This document shows positions 34,060 through 41,529 of a DNA stretch of 64,000 bases, piece by piece. The notes under the pieces are model-generated. The model did no database searches and was not told where the DNA came from. It worked only from the letters and a program-made list of their open reading frames with translations. The translations under genes and the position numbers were made by a program. Within the stretch, counting starts at the first letter, position 1; each line of letters begins with the position of its first letter. The DNA lies in the IMG/VR virus record IMGVR_UViG_3300025603_000997, positions 1 to 64,000 of that record; one strand, given 5' to 3'. The DNA is from a virus.

Positions 34060-34244
34060 GAACACCTAGATTCTATGTCGCTGATGAAATCAACAACTGG
34101 AGTGTCCGCAGTCCTGATAGTCTTGGTTTTTGGAAATGTGTGAGACCTATGAGTTGGCCCGGGATCAATATCAGAAAACGATTAAAAATGGCCTGGTGGG
34201 TATTTACAGGTAAGGGTGATGTTCTTATGTGGGAGATTGAATAA
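34056..34244 (+). CDS. Small hypothetical protein
   Basis: A 62-residue basic protein rich in Trp and Arg (NNWSVRSPDSLGFWKCVRPM; RLKMAWWVFTGKGDVLMWEI). Starts by ATGA overlap and its stop overlaps the ligase ATG by one base. Function unknown. Confidence 0.5.
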   Translation: MRTPRFYVADEINNWSVRSPDSLGFWKCVRPMSWPGINIRKRLKMAWWVFTGKGDVLMWEIE

Positions 34245-35617
34245 TGAGCGGTGACCATAATCAATATCAAAAAGCAACTGGATGTGAAATGATGAGAACA
34301 CAACCACAGGACATTATTGCCAGGCTAGAAGCAGACAATAGCAGACTTGCCAAAGAGGCTGTGCTGGCAGACGCAATGAACCAAGGCTTGGACGAGTTCT
34401 TTGCGGGTCTTAAAATGTGTTTGGACAAGTTATACACATTTGGTGTTAAACAGGTTCCTGAAAAAAGCCAGAATGAAGGACAAGGGTTAACTTGGGACGT
34501 TTTCTTAGACCTAGCACATGAGCTCAATGCCAGAGTTCTTACGGGCCATGCGGCACGTGATGCTATTCAGTTGTGCATGGATGTTGCTACACAAGAACAA
34601 TGGAACAAGTTCTATAGACGTATCCTTATTAAGGATCTTCGTTGTGGTGTGTCAGAAAAGACAGTAAACACCGTGGCTAAAAAACAAAAGCGTCCTGAGT
34701 ATGCTGTACCGGTATTCACTTGCCAACTAGCACACGACAGTGCCAACCACGAAAAGAAGATGGCTGGTGAAAAACAAATTGAAGTTAAACTAGATGGTGT
34801 TAGGGTTATTACTTTTGTAAAGCCCAATGGCGTTGTTGAAATGTTTAGTCGTAATGGTAAACAGTTTCATAACTTCGGACATATCTGCGAACAGATCAGT
34901 GCAGTAGTCAGACAAGTGTCATTTGATATTCCTATGGTGTTAGATGGAGAAGTAATGAGTGCTAACTTCCAAGACTTAATGAAACAGGTACACCGCAAAG
35001 ATAACGTTGCGGCAAATGATGCTGTACTACACTTATTTGATATGATCCCTGCAGGGTTCTTTAGTAAAGGTTTGTGGGACAAGCCACAGCACGAGCGAAG
35101 TGCTATGGTTAAAGCATGGGTCAAGTCAAACAGTCAACAGTTACCTAATGTAGAAGTTTTAGATTGGGAAACTTTAGATTTAAATACACAACAAGGACAA
35201 AGCCGTTTTGTGGAACTTAATAAAGCGGCTGTGGATGGTGGCTACGAAGGCGTAATGATTAAGGACATAGATGCACCTTATGAATGTAAACGCAGTCATG
35301 CTTGGTTGAAAGCCAAACCGTTTATTGAAGTTACCTTAGAAGTAACTGAGATAGAGCAAGGCACGGGGAGAAACGAAGGCAGACTAGGTGCATTTGTCTG
35401 TCAGGGGGAAGATGATGGGAAGGAAATCCAAGTTAATGTGGGAAGTGGATTCACAGATGCTGACCGCGATGAATTTTGGCAAGGACGAGATTCTATTATT
35501 AATCATTTGGTGGAAGTACGTGCTGACGCAGTAACACAAAATCAGGATGGTACTTTCAGTTTACGATTCCCACGGTTCTTAAGATTCCGTGGATTTAACA
35601 TTAAGGAAAAAGTATGA
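34244..35617 (+). CDS. ATP-dependent DNA ligase
   Basis: A 457-residue ligase that seals nicks in duplex DNA using ATP. Motif I is EVKLDGVR with the adenylated Lys182; motif III MVLDGEVMS, motif IV YEGVMIKD and motif V AWLKAKPFIE follow. An OB-fold region completes the C-terminus (NVGSGFTDADRDEFW). Residues about 80-145 (LTWDVFLDLAHELN through KDLRCGVSEKTVN) are a phage-ligase N-terminal domain. The first 70 residues include a coiled-coil-like IARLEADNSRLAKE that looks like an added small domain; a start at 34289 or 34292 is possible. Likely for replication and repair. Confidence 0.92.
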   Translation: MSGDHNQYQKATGCEMMRTQPQDIIARLEADNSRLAKEAVLADAMNQGLDEFFAGLKMCLDKLYTFGVKQVPEKSQNEGQGLTWDVFLDLAHELNARVLTGHAARDAIQLCMDVATQEQWNKFYRRILIKDLRCGVSEKTVNTVAKKQKRPEYAVPVFTCQLAHDSANHEKKMAGEKQIEVKLDGVRVITFVKPNGVVEMFSRNGKQFHNFGHICEQISAVVRQVSFDIPMVLDGEVMSANFQDLMKQVHRKDNVAANDAVLHLFDMIPAGFFSKGLWDKPQHERSAMVKAWVKSNSQQLPNVEVLDWETLDLNTQQGQSRFVELNKAAVDGGYEGVMIKDIDAPYECKRSHAWLKAKPFIEVTLEVTEIEQGTGRNEGRLGAFVCQGEDDGKEIQVNVGSGFTDADRDEFWQGRDSIINHLVEVRADAVTQNQDGTFSLRFPRFLRFRGFNIKEKV

Positions 35618-35862
35618 GTAAGTATATTGAGTTTATTAAATGGTGTATCGGTGGTATCAGTCTCAGAGATGAAGTAACCAGGATGTCGTTGTTTATTGGT
35701 ATTGCATTCTTTGGATCATTGGCATTTGGAAATCCTGCGTATTGGTTCTTTGGATTTGCAGTTGCTATCATAGTGGACCTTAGTATTGGCATGGTGCAAT
35801 GGAAGTACCGAGACTTCTTACGTGAAACGCAAGACGGAGATCCAATGGATTTAGATGGCTAA
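35614..35862 (+). CDS. Small membrane protein
   Basis: An 82-residue protein with two hydrophobic stretches (MSLFIGIAFFGSLAFG and AYWFFGFAVAIIVDLSIGM) and an acidic C-terminus. It overlaps the ligase stop by 4 bases. Function unknown; holin-like size but no other support. Confidence 0.55.
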   Translation: MSKYIEFIKWCIGGISLRDEVTRMSLFIGIAFFGSLAFGNPAYWFFGFAVAIIVDLSIGMVQWKYRDFLRETQDGDPMDLDG

Positions 35863-35876
35863 GTAAGCAATGGGCC

Positions 35877-36422
35877 TTGTCAGAAACGGCAAGTGCCCGA
35901 CCTATCACAATGATACCCGAAAGACATAATAACCCAGATCTGGATACTTGGCGAGATCGCCAAGTACTGAGTCTCAATGAATACAAACAAGATACTGTAC
36001 TAGAGCAGGAAAAAATAATGTTAGACTTTGTTAGCCAATTCCCTGGTGTACATTGGACTTGGCGAGCAGAAAAAGGACTTTTCTATAATATTTGTAGGAA
36101 ACACGTAAACATTGATAAACAAGTTAATTACAACGGCATAATTGTTTTTGGAAATGGCATTGCTGTAACGACTACTAGGACGTTGGTACACAGGATTAGA
36201 AACTTAGTGCAAAATGCCAGTACGGCTTATGTTGGTATTAATAGGTTTACTATTAGAGAGCATAATATAGACTTCGAGTTACCTGACAGCATAGAACAAT
36301 CGTTGGACCTAATTATGAAACATTGTGATCCTAGGTTTAAAAGACTACACACCTTTAATAGGGTCGACGGTAACCATATGGTATTTGCACATCCAATGGA
36401 TTGTTACGGCCTATGCAAATAA
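35877..36422 (+). CDS. Hypothetical protein
   Basis: A 181-residue protein; TTG at 35877 gives the longest frame and ATG at 35910 is an alternative, with no clear ribosome site for either. WRDRQVLSLNEYKQDTVLEQ and GIIVFGNGIAVTTTRTLVHR are visible, without a family. It overlaps the next gene by 10 bases. Confidence 0.45.
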   Translation: MSETASARPITMIPERHNNPDLDTWRDRQVLSLNEYKQDTVLEQEKIMLDFVSQFPGVHWTWRAEKGLFYNICRKHVNIDKQVNYNGIIVFGNGIAVTTTRTLVHRIRNLVQNASTAYVGINRFTIREHNIDFELPDSIEQSLDLIMKHCDPRFKRLHTFNRVDGNHMVFAHPMDCYGLCK

Positions 36423-36967
36423 TAAAATCCTACTCTACTGCTGGTGGTCTTTCCCGAACACAACAGTTCAGACTGTTTCACATTGCAAGACCTAGCGTGT
36501 TGCTATGGAGAAAGACCAGATTTGGTTCCGCTTTTCCGTTGGATAATATTGACATCTGGATTACAAATAATATTCTAGACAAAAATATCACTGTGGTTGA
36601 CTTTGCGGGATGGTATTTACAAGACTTTGGCTTCAACACAACTTGTATAGAGTCTGATACTATTGCTAAACAGTATTACCATGATTGCCTAATAGAAAAT
36701 AATATAGCAAAGCATAGACCTGCTTATATTAGTGATTCTGATCCGATAATTCTTAGACATCCAGTAAGTTTGAAATACAAAAGCGTAAATGATTTTGTGC
36801 ATTTCCTGAACACGTGGACTAAAAGTTTATTAGTACTGAACTTCGATCCGAAATTAATATTGCATAATCATTTAAAATTTAAACTAATTGACTTGGTTAA
36901 ACAAAAAACCAATTTACATATGCAAGAAATTCTACCGAATTTATGGAAGGTATCAATTAATGGATAA
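36413..36967 (+). CDS. Hypothetical protein
   Basis: A 184-residue protein starting inside the previous gene (MQIIKSYSTAGG). It contains DIWITNNILDKNITVVDFAG and LLVLNFDPKLILHNHLKF, alternating strands and helices of a Rossmann-like type. No motif allows a call. Overlaps the next gene by 8 bases. Confidence 0.45.
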   Translation: MQIIKSYSTAGGLSRTQQFRLFHIARPSVLLWRKTRFGSAFPLDNIDIWITNNILDKNITVVDFAGWYLQDFGFNTTCIESDTIAKQYYHDCLIENNIAKHRPAYISDSDPIILRHPVSLKYKSVNDFVHFLNTWTKSLLVLNFDPKLILHNHLKFKLIDLVKQKTNLHMQEILPNLWKVSING

Positions 36968-37205
36968 ACCTTTGCTTAGATTAACTGTGTACGCGGCCTT
37001 ACTAGACTTAGTAAGTGACCCCGATTACTATTACCACAGCTCAGTTGGTAAAGAATATAGTCACTTTTCGGACAAAGGCAAGCAAGCAATTGTGGACTTT
37101 GTTGAAATCTTTGCTCATACTATGTTAGAAGTTAAGCATGAAGAAGACATAGAACGAAGCAAGGGTATTTTGTTAAGCGAACTAAAAGGTAAACATGACT
37201 ATTAA
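36960..37205 (+). CDS. Small hypothetical protein
   Basis: An 81-residue acidic protein (LLDLVSDPDYYYHSSVGKEY; FVEIFAHTMLEVKHEED). Its stop TAA shares the palindrome TTAA with the stop of the converging radical SAM gene, so there is no room for a terminator between them. Confidence 0.5.
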   Translation: MDKPLLRLTVYAALLDLVSDPDYYYHSSVGKEYSHFSDKGKQAIVDFVEIFAHTMLEVKHEEDIERSKGILLSELKGKHDY

Positions 37206-38356
37206 ACTTGATATCTTTTAGCTATATTATAGAATTCAGGCATATAGTCCTTTAGACTTATATTTTTCAATCGATCTTGTTCCTGCAGTTCCTTAATAGC
37301 CAAACGGAAGTTAGCCAAGTCTTTTCCCCCTTGGACCTTGGGTATAGAAGAAAGATCTATACTATTTTTTACCTCTATAGGTAGTGCATATGGAGAGAAG
37401 TAAGGAGGATCGAAAACCATATTATGATTGAAAGGTAACTTCTGACTGTTGAACCATTCAACAGTTTCTTTATAGTACATAACGTTTACATTACTAACTA
37501 GGTAACTTACACTCAACATATAGTTTAGTTCTCTAAAGAATTTAATATTATCAAGCAGTACTGACCACTTCAACGGATGCCGCATATATTCAAAGCGTTT
37601 TTCTATACCGTCTATGCTGAGGCATATATTAACATTTCTAAACTGTGACAATATATTTTTTTGATCATCAGTCAGCACAACACTACCGTTACTAACCAAA
37701 CTTATAAAACAGTTGGTATTATTGTGCTTTAATAGTTGTTCCAATGCCTGAAAGTTTTTCTTCTCTAATAGAGGTTCGCCTCCAACAAATGACAACATTA
37801 CTAGATCTTTGTAATTGATATCATCAAACACATTTTTTGGTACAAAGTTAATGTAGGTTTCTTTTTGTTGTGCTTTACCTTTTAACCATTCTAAATGTTC
37901 CGACCAAACTTTAGCACCTGCATTATCATCTGGGTCCAGACTACGCAATCTTTCCTGGGTTTCGTTTAACAAATATGATCCATCGTCACTTCTGAGGTTG
38001 GCCCAAAGACTACTGGCAAGACCATTACAAGTTACACAAGTGCTATTACAAAGATTGGATGTGTGCAGTTTAACGATTCTGGTGCTGTAATTGTCGTCTC
38101 TGCATTCAGCTTCAACGGCATTGATATCTTTGTCTGCATAGAAGTCAAAGATCTCATTTTTAATTTGTCTATCACTCTTAGCACCTCGATCTTCTAAGTG
38201 CCAACATTTACTACAGGCGGAGCTACGCTGGCCACCCAGCATGTCACGTTTTACTTGTTCGACATTGGTTCCTGTAGGTAATAGACAACAAGGAGTAGTC
38301 TCGGGCTTCTTGAATTCTTTGGCATAAAATGGTAAAACACAAAAGTAGTTATTCAT
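37202..38356 (-). CDS. Radical SAM protein with N-terminal Cys cluster (copy 3)
   Basis: A 384-residue protein on the minus strand. N-terminal cluster region FCVLPFYAKEF, TTPCCLLPTG, ACSKCWHLEDRGAKSDRQ; radical SAM site NLCNSTCVTCNGLASSLW; then MLSFVGGEPLLEKKNFQALE and SLVSNGSVVL. It is the only radical SAM copy on the minus strand and sits directly behind a TATAAATA late box, pointing to late expression. The substrate is unknown. Confidence 0.85.
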   Translation of the reverse strand: MNNYFCVLPFYAKEFKKPETTPCCLLPTGTNVEQVKRDMLGGQRSSACSKCWHLEDRGAKSDRQIKNEIFDFYADKDINAVEAECRDDNYSTRIVKLHTSNLCNSTCVTCNGLASSLWANLRSDDGSYLLNETQERLRSLDPDDNAGAKVWSEHLEWLKGKAQQKETYINFVPKNVFDDINYKDLVMLSFVGGEPLLEKKNFQALEQLLKHNNTNCFISLVSNGSVVLTDDQKNILSQFRNVNICLSIDGIEKRFEYMRHPLKWSVLLDNIKFFRELNYMLSVSYLVSNVNVMYYKETVEWFNSQKLPFNHNMVFDPPYFSPYALPIEVKNSIDLSSIPKVQGGKDLANFRLAIKELQEQDRLKNISLKDYMPEFYNIAKRYQV

Positions 38357-38384
38357 TGCATTTCTATTTATATTGTGCTATACT
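38356..38384 (+). promoter_or_regulatory. Sigma70-like promoter
   Basis: TTGCAT (38356-38361), 17 bases, TATACT (38379-38384), 24 bases before the ATG at 38409. It is interleaved with a minus-strand late box, so the two promoters should compete. Confidence 0.6.
38365..38372 (-). promoter_or_regulatory. T4-consensus late promoter box (minus strand)
   Basis: On the minus strand the bases read TATAAATA, the exact T4 late consensus, 8 bases before the radical SAM ATG at 38356. It overlaps the spacer of the divergent plus-strand promoter at 38356-38384. Confidence 0.6.
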
Positions 38385-38408
38385 TGTCGAAACTATTAAG
38401 AGGCATAT

Positions 38409-38702
38409 ATGAACACAGTTAAGTTTAATGAAGAAACAGTAGATCAAAGAAGAGACATTATCAAATCCATGTTGAGTGAAGGTGTATACCGTGTTACCTT
38501 TACTAAGATTAATGGTGAAACAAGAGAGATGCCTTGTACACTTAACACAGACATGCTACCACCACAAAAGGTAGTAGAAGACGAAGAAAAAACAGAACGT
38601 AAAACAAACACAGAGAATTTGTCAGTGTGGTGTACTGATAAAAATGGCTGGCGTAGTTTTAAACTAGCCAATGTAGTAGAAGTAGCACCAATTCAACCTT
38701 AA
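38409..38702 (+). CDS. SH3-barrel-type conserved phage protein
   Basis: A 97-residue protein: LSEGVYRVTFTKINGETREM, PCTLNTDMLPPQ, a charged linker, then LSVWCTDKNGWRSFKLANVV. This order is well known in phages and often annotated as an SH3 beta-barrel fold protein of unknown role. Own promoter and an AAGAGG ribosome site. Confidence 0.8.
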   Translation: MNTVKFNEETVDQRRDIIKSMLSEGVYRVTFTKINGETREMPCTLNTDMLPPQKVVEDEEKTERKTNTENLSVWCTDKNGWRSFKLANVVEVAPIQP

Positions 38703-38712
38703 GGAGAAAACT

Positions 38713-38874
38713 ATGTTAGATTGGATCCAAGATCGTTTTGCAGAACGCACTAGTTTAGACGGCGTAGCACTTATTGCCGTTGGTGTAGTTGTTTTGATCT
38801 TTAGCCCACTTGCCACAATTGTGTCTTATGCCGCAATCCTGTATGGTATTTGGACTTTGGTTAAATCAGAGTAG
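38713..38874 (+). CDS. Small two-helix membrane protein
   Basis: A 53-residue protein (MLDWIQDRFAERTSLDGVAL then IAVGVVVLIF and YAAILYGIWTLV). From memory the ERTSLDGVxLI and YGxWTL pattern is common in T4-like marine phages. Strong AAGGAG site. Function unknown. Confidence 0.65.
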   Translation: MLDWIQDRFAERTSLDGVALIAVGVVVLIFSPLATIVSYAAILYGIWTLVKSE

Positions 38875-38882
38875 GAATACTC

Positions 38883-38911
38883 TTGACAATGTGTTAAGAG
38901 TTGCCTATACT
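38883..38911 (+). promoter_or_regulatory. Sigma70-like promoter
   Basis: TTGACA (38883-38888), 17 bases, TATACT (38906-38911), before the TTG start at 38957. Confidence 0.8.
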
Positions 38912-38956
38912 ATAGGCATGCTACAGTGTAGCATTTAAATTAACAGGAGAAATATA

Positions 38957-39226
38957 TTGTTTAATCTAAAAACAAAGCAAGGCAAATTATTCAAAGCTCT
39001 CGTCCTTGACGGTGAGTCACTTTCCGCTAGTCAGATTACAAAGCGGTTCGCAATTAAGAACCCGACGGCTACCGTGAGTGATATTCGTTACGCAGGATTT
39101 CCAATCTATGCGAACACACGAAAAGCTGGAAATGGCGTTCGGGTCACCGAATATGCACATGGTCGAGCAAGCCGCAAGTTGGTGGCTGCTGGATACCGTG
39201 CCATGCAAATGGGTCTCGTTGATTAA
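38957..39226 (+). CDS. Small winged-helix-like DNA-binding protein
   Basis: An 89-residue protein with a TTG start 7 bases after AGGAG. QGKLFKALVLDGESLSASQI followed by TKRFAIKNPTATVSDIRYAG looks like a helix-turn-helix, then IYANTRKAGNGVRVTEYAHG like a beta-wing. This type occurs in many phages. It stands alone between promoter and terminator, suggesting tight, strong expression. May be a transcription regulator. Confidence 0.65.
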   Translation: MFNLKTKQGKLFKALVLDGESLSASQITKRFAIKNPTATVSDIRYAGFPIYANTRKAGNGVRVTEYAHGRASRKLVAAGYRAMQMGLVD

Positions 39227-39250
39227 TTCTAATCCAACTTGAGGCAAGTA

Positions 39251-39277
39251 AAGGGCGGCGCAATGTCGCCCTTTTTT
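39251..39277 (+). terminator. Rho-independent terminator (first of a duplicated pair)
   Basis: AAGGGCGGC - GCAAT - GTCGCCCTT with T run. The 34 bases 39251-39284, through ATTGACT, are identical to 40489-40522. Confidence 0.9.
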
Positions 39278-39299
39278 ATTGACTTTTTTACCAAAAAGA

Positions 39300-39328
39300 T
39301 TGACTTCTCTTCGCAAAAACTTTAATAT
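39300..39328 (+). promoter_or_regulatory. Promoter of the second ParB-like gene
   Basis: TTGACT (39300-39305), 17 bases, TAATAT (39323-39328). The -10 box is weaker than elsewhere; an alternative TATACT at 39326 has a 20-base spacer. Confidence 0.55.
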
Positions 39329-39333
39329 ACTAA

Positions 39334-39383
39334 GGTAGGTATAAGACCTACCAAATGTAAAATGACTGAGGTCATTGTTACAT
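39334..39383 (+). promoter_or_regulatory. Structured leader: two tandem hairpins
   Basis: GGTAGGT-ATAAG-ACCTACC (39334-39352) and, starting 2 bases later, ATGTAAAATGAC-TGAG-GTCATT-G-TTACAT (39355-39383), a 12-bp stem with a single bulged G. Both lie between promoter and the AAGGAG site of the gene at 39411. They would form a stable 5' leader that could be bound by a protein or ligand. Confidence 0.75.
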
Positions 39384-39410
39384 GTTTGAAGATAACTTAA
39401 GGAGATAATT

Positions 39411-40481
39411 ATGTCAAACACAAACCTATCAGTGGTCTCTAATGACCTATTTGAATTCCAAGAAGAACCAACATTTGAACTAACAGACTTCCCAATGCCG
39501 TCAGAAAGCACAACGATAGATCTAATAGAGTTCTTAAAAGTTCCAACATTTCCAATTAACCGTGATGTAGAGCATCGTGCTAAGAAAGCAGTAACACGCT
39601 TGACTAAAGCAATGCACAAACACGCAGAAGTTGACCTGTTACATTATACAGGACCAACTACTTCGAAACCTGCATTTTTTAAGAATGGTTCGACATATGT
39701 TTTAGACGGAAACACTCGTCAGCACATTTGGAAGAAGCATTACTCAGACGAACAAGTAGTCAACACAAATGTAAAGTTAATTCCAGTGCCAAAAGAAGTT
39801 GCAGTACGTACATACGAAATTAGTGATCCATATGAAGCGTGTTCGTTGTACTATATTATTGACAGCGTAGATGCTGTTGAAACAAAAGCAGACAAAATTA
39901 CTGGCGCATTCCGTGCTAAGAATTTGCTGGATCGTTTTAAGAATTCAAAACTAAAAAGAGGTTCAATTGGTACAGCCCTTAATATAGGTTGTCCATATGG
40001 AGGCAAGAGCATGTTCCAGACTCCAGGTGTAAAAGATCTACACGATCAAGTAGACAAACTTGCTGATGCATTAGTGCTTATGGATAAACTAGATGCTCCA
40101 GGTAATGGACACTTTCACGTACAACCTGCAACAGGTGTTGCTATTCTAGCAGGACTTGCAATGGATTGTAGTGATGAATGGATAGAAACTGTTGATGAAC
40201 TTGCTAGTACAGATATTAAACTGTATGGATACGAAGACAGTAACTTTAGTTCTAGTGCAGTCGATGCATTAGTAAAAGGCAATGTACAAAATCCAGTAGG
40301 CGCACACAATGCTCTACCATATGACATTGGTTATGGACAAAACCGTGCGGTAGTACTTAACTATCTAGCATATTGCTGGAACTGCATTATCAAAGGCGAA
40401 GAAGTTGTCGAAGATATTACAGAAGAAATTATTGCAAATGAGTATTCTGAGCTTTTGAGAAGCGTCTATATGGCAGACTAA
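39411..40481 (+). CDS. ParB-like protein (DGNTRQHIW type)
   Basis: A 356-residue protein. Residues about 85-125 hold FFKNGSTYVLDGNTRQHIWK, the ParB/Srx-like nucleotide-site pattern, preceded by FPINRDVEHRAKKAV. The rest is helical (GIGYGQNRAVVLNYLAYC is not present; DIGYGQNRAVVLNYLAYCW is near the C-terminus). It has its own promoter, a two-hairpin leader and a terminator, the most elaborate regulation in the window. Function is unknown; DNA binding, nuclease or CTP-switch roles are possible. Confidence 0.6.
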   Translation: MSNTNLSVVSNDLFEFQEEPTFELTDFPMPSESTTIDLIEFLKVPTFPINRDVEHRAKKAVTRLTKAMHKHAEVDLLHYTGPTTSKPAFFKNGSTYVLDGNTRQHIWKKHYSDEQVVNTNVKLIPVPKEVAVRTYEISDPYEACSLYYIIDSVDAVETKADKITGAFRAKNLLDRFKNSKLKRGSIGTALNIGCPYGGKSMFQTPGVKDLHDQVDKLADALVLMDKLDAPGNGHFHVQPATGVAILAGLAMDCSDEWIETVDELASTDIKLYGYEDSNFSSSAVDALVKGNVQNPVGAHNALPYDIGYGQNRAVVLNYLAYCWNCIIKGEEVVEDITEEIIANEYSELLRSVYMAD

Positions 40482-40488
40482 TACAATT

Positions 40489-40515
40489 AAGGGCGGCGCA
40501 ATGTCGCCCTTTTTT
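40489..40515 (+). terminator. Rho-independent terminator (second copy)
   Basis: The same AAGGGCGGC - GCAAT - GTCGCCCTT hairpin as at 39251. Its T run leads directly into the -35 box of the next promoter. Confidence 0.9.
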
Positions 40516-40516
40516 A

Positions 40517-40545
40517 TTGACTAACCATTTTAATACAAGTATAAT
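40517..40545 (+). promoter_or_regulatory. Promoter fused to a terminator, leaderless transcript
   Basis: TTGACT (40517-40522), 17 bases, TATAAT (40540-40545). The ATG of the next gene is at 40552, close to the expected start of transcription, with no ribosome site. Confidence 0.85.
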
Positions 40546-40551
40546 CATATT

Positions 40552-41244
40552 ATGAATTATGTATTTGATGTGGACGGCACACTTACCCCTAGCCGTAGTA
40601 CAATGTATGGCCCATTTAAGGGTTGGTTCCTGGATTGGATCAAACACAAGAACGTGTACTTGATCACCGGAAGTGATTACGCTAAAACAGTAGAGCAGAT
40701 TGGTGAAGATGTGGCCCACAGTGTGAACGCAGTTTACAATTGTGCTGGTAATAGCATATATGTACGTGGACAACTGGTTCACAAAAGTGACTGGCGCATA
40801 GGCGGAGATCTTGAACTATTTTTAAACGAATGGCTCGAATATAGCGCATATCCGACCCGTACAGGCACACATATTGAACACAGGATAGGTCTGTGTAACT
40901 TTAGTGTAGTAGGGCGCGGAGCAGACAAAACACAACGTACAGACTATGTAAAATGGGATACAGACAACGGCGAGCGGTATGAAATAGCAGAAGCCATAAC
41001 CAAGATGTTCCCGGACATAGATGCCACAGTAGCAGGTGAAACAGGCATAGACATTTACCAAAAAGGCAAAGACAAAGCTCAGGTTGCTGATGTGCTGTCG
41101 CCGTTTGTGTTCTTTGGTGACAAGACCGACCCAGGTGGCAATGACCATACCATTAGTTTACGTGCAGAAAAAGTTCACAGTGTGACCAGCTTTAGTGACA
41201 CGTGGGAGATATTGCGTCTCAACTACTCTACAGAAAATACGTAG
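40552..41244 (+). CDS. Phosphomannomutase (eukaryotic PMM type, HAD fold)
   Basis: A 230-residue HAD-superfamily enzyme: nucleophile Asp6 and acid/base Asp8 in VFDVDGTLTPSR, LITGSDYAKT, sugar-phosphate contacts in VVGRGADKTQR, then GIDIYQKGKDKAQ and the metal site FFGDKTDPGGNDH. The last two segments are typical of the eukaryotic-type PMM, which converts mannose-6-P to mannose-1-P for GDP-mannose. It would feed the glycan genes of this phage. The mRNA looks leaderless. Confidence 0.85.
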   Translation: MNYVFDVDGTLTPSRSTMYGPFKGWFLDWIKHKNVYLITGSDYAKTVEQIGEDVAHSVNAVYNCAGNSIYVRGQLVHKSDWRIGGDLELFLNEWLEYSAYPTRTGTHIEHRIGLCNFSVVGRGADKTQRTDYVKWDTDNGERYEIAEAITKMFPDIDATVAGETGIDIYQKGKDKAQVADVLSPFVFFGDKTDPGGNDHTISLRAEKVHSVTSFSDTWEILRLNYSTENT

Positions 41245-41310
41245 TAGTAAAACACGATTTTCAGTATGTACTTTTACCATTTTTACCAGTACAATATGCA
41301 TAAGTAAAAA

Positions 41311-41331
41311 GTGTTAGAGACGTTCTAACAC
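41311..41331 (+). promoter_or_regulatory. Hairpin in the leader of the PqqA micro-gene
   Basis: GTGTTAGA - GACGT - TCTAACAC, an 8-bp perfect stem 31 bases before the pqqA start. A TACAAT box at 41290-41295 could be a weak -10. No T tract follows, so a leader or operator role is more likely than termination. Confidence 0.6.
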
Positions 41332-41362
41332 GATTATGAAACAACCTCAGAGGAGAATTACT

Positions 41363-41434
41363 ATGTGGACAAAACCAGAATATACAGAAATGCGTTATGG
41401 CTTCGAAGTGACAATGTATTTTGCTAACCGCTAA
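41363..41434 (+). CDS. pqqA: PqqA, precursor peptide of pyrroloquinoline quinone
   Basis: A 23-residue peptide read from [16 protein letters not shown] to a C-terminal NR. PqqA is the ribosomal peptide whose Glu15 and Tyr19 are joined by the radical SAM enzyme PqqE and excised to form PQQ, the cofactor of periplasmic methanol, glucose and other dehydrogenases. Here Glu15 and Tyr19 stand exactly in place in GFEVTMY, and WxKP, LR/MR-xGFEVTMY and the terminal NR match bacterial PqqA over the full length. A strong AGGAG site precedes the ATG, and its own hairpin and terminator flank it. No pqqB, C, D or E is visible here, so the host would have to supply the pathway. Confidence 0.9.
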   Translation: MWTKPEYTEMRYGFEVTMYFANR

Positions 41435-41460
41435 TATACATTAATTTTTGAAGAAACAAA

Positions 41461-41486
41461 AAGTGCTCACTTCGGTGGGCATTTTT
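41461..41486 (+). terminator. Rho-independent terminator of pqqA
   Basis: AAGTGCTCAC - TTCG - GTGGGCATTT, a 10-bp stem with two wobble pairs and a stable TTCG loop, then TTTT. Followed by ATTGACA. Confidence 0.85.
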
Positions 41487-41529
41487 ATTGACATTGGGTT
41501 TTGAAATAACGATTGGGATAAATAAATGT

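Noticed and set aside
35614-35862. Holin
   Set aside because: Size and two membrane helices fit, but there is no lysis gene nearby and no further support.
39017-39619. Long open frame on the minus strand
   Set aside because: It runs through a promoter, terminator and two hairpins and opposes two well-supported plus-strand genes; composition is not protein-like.
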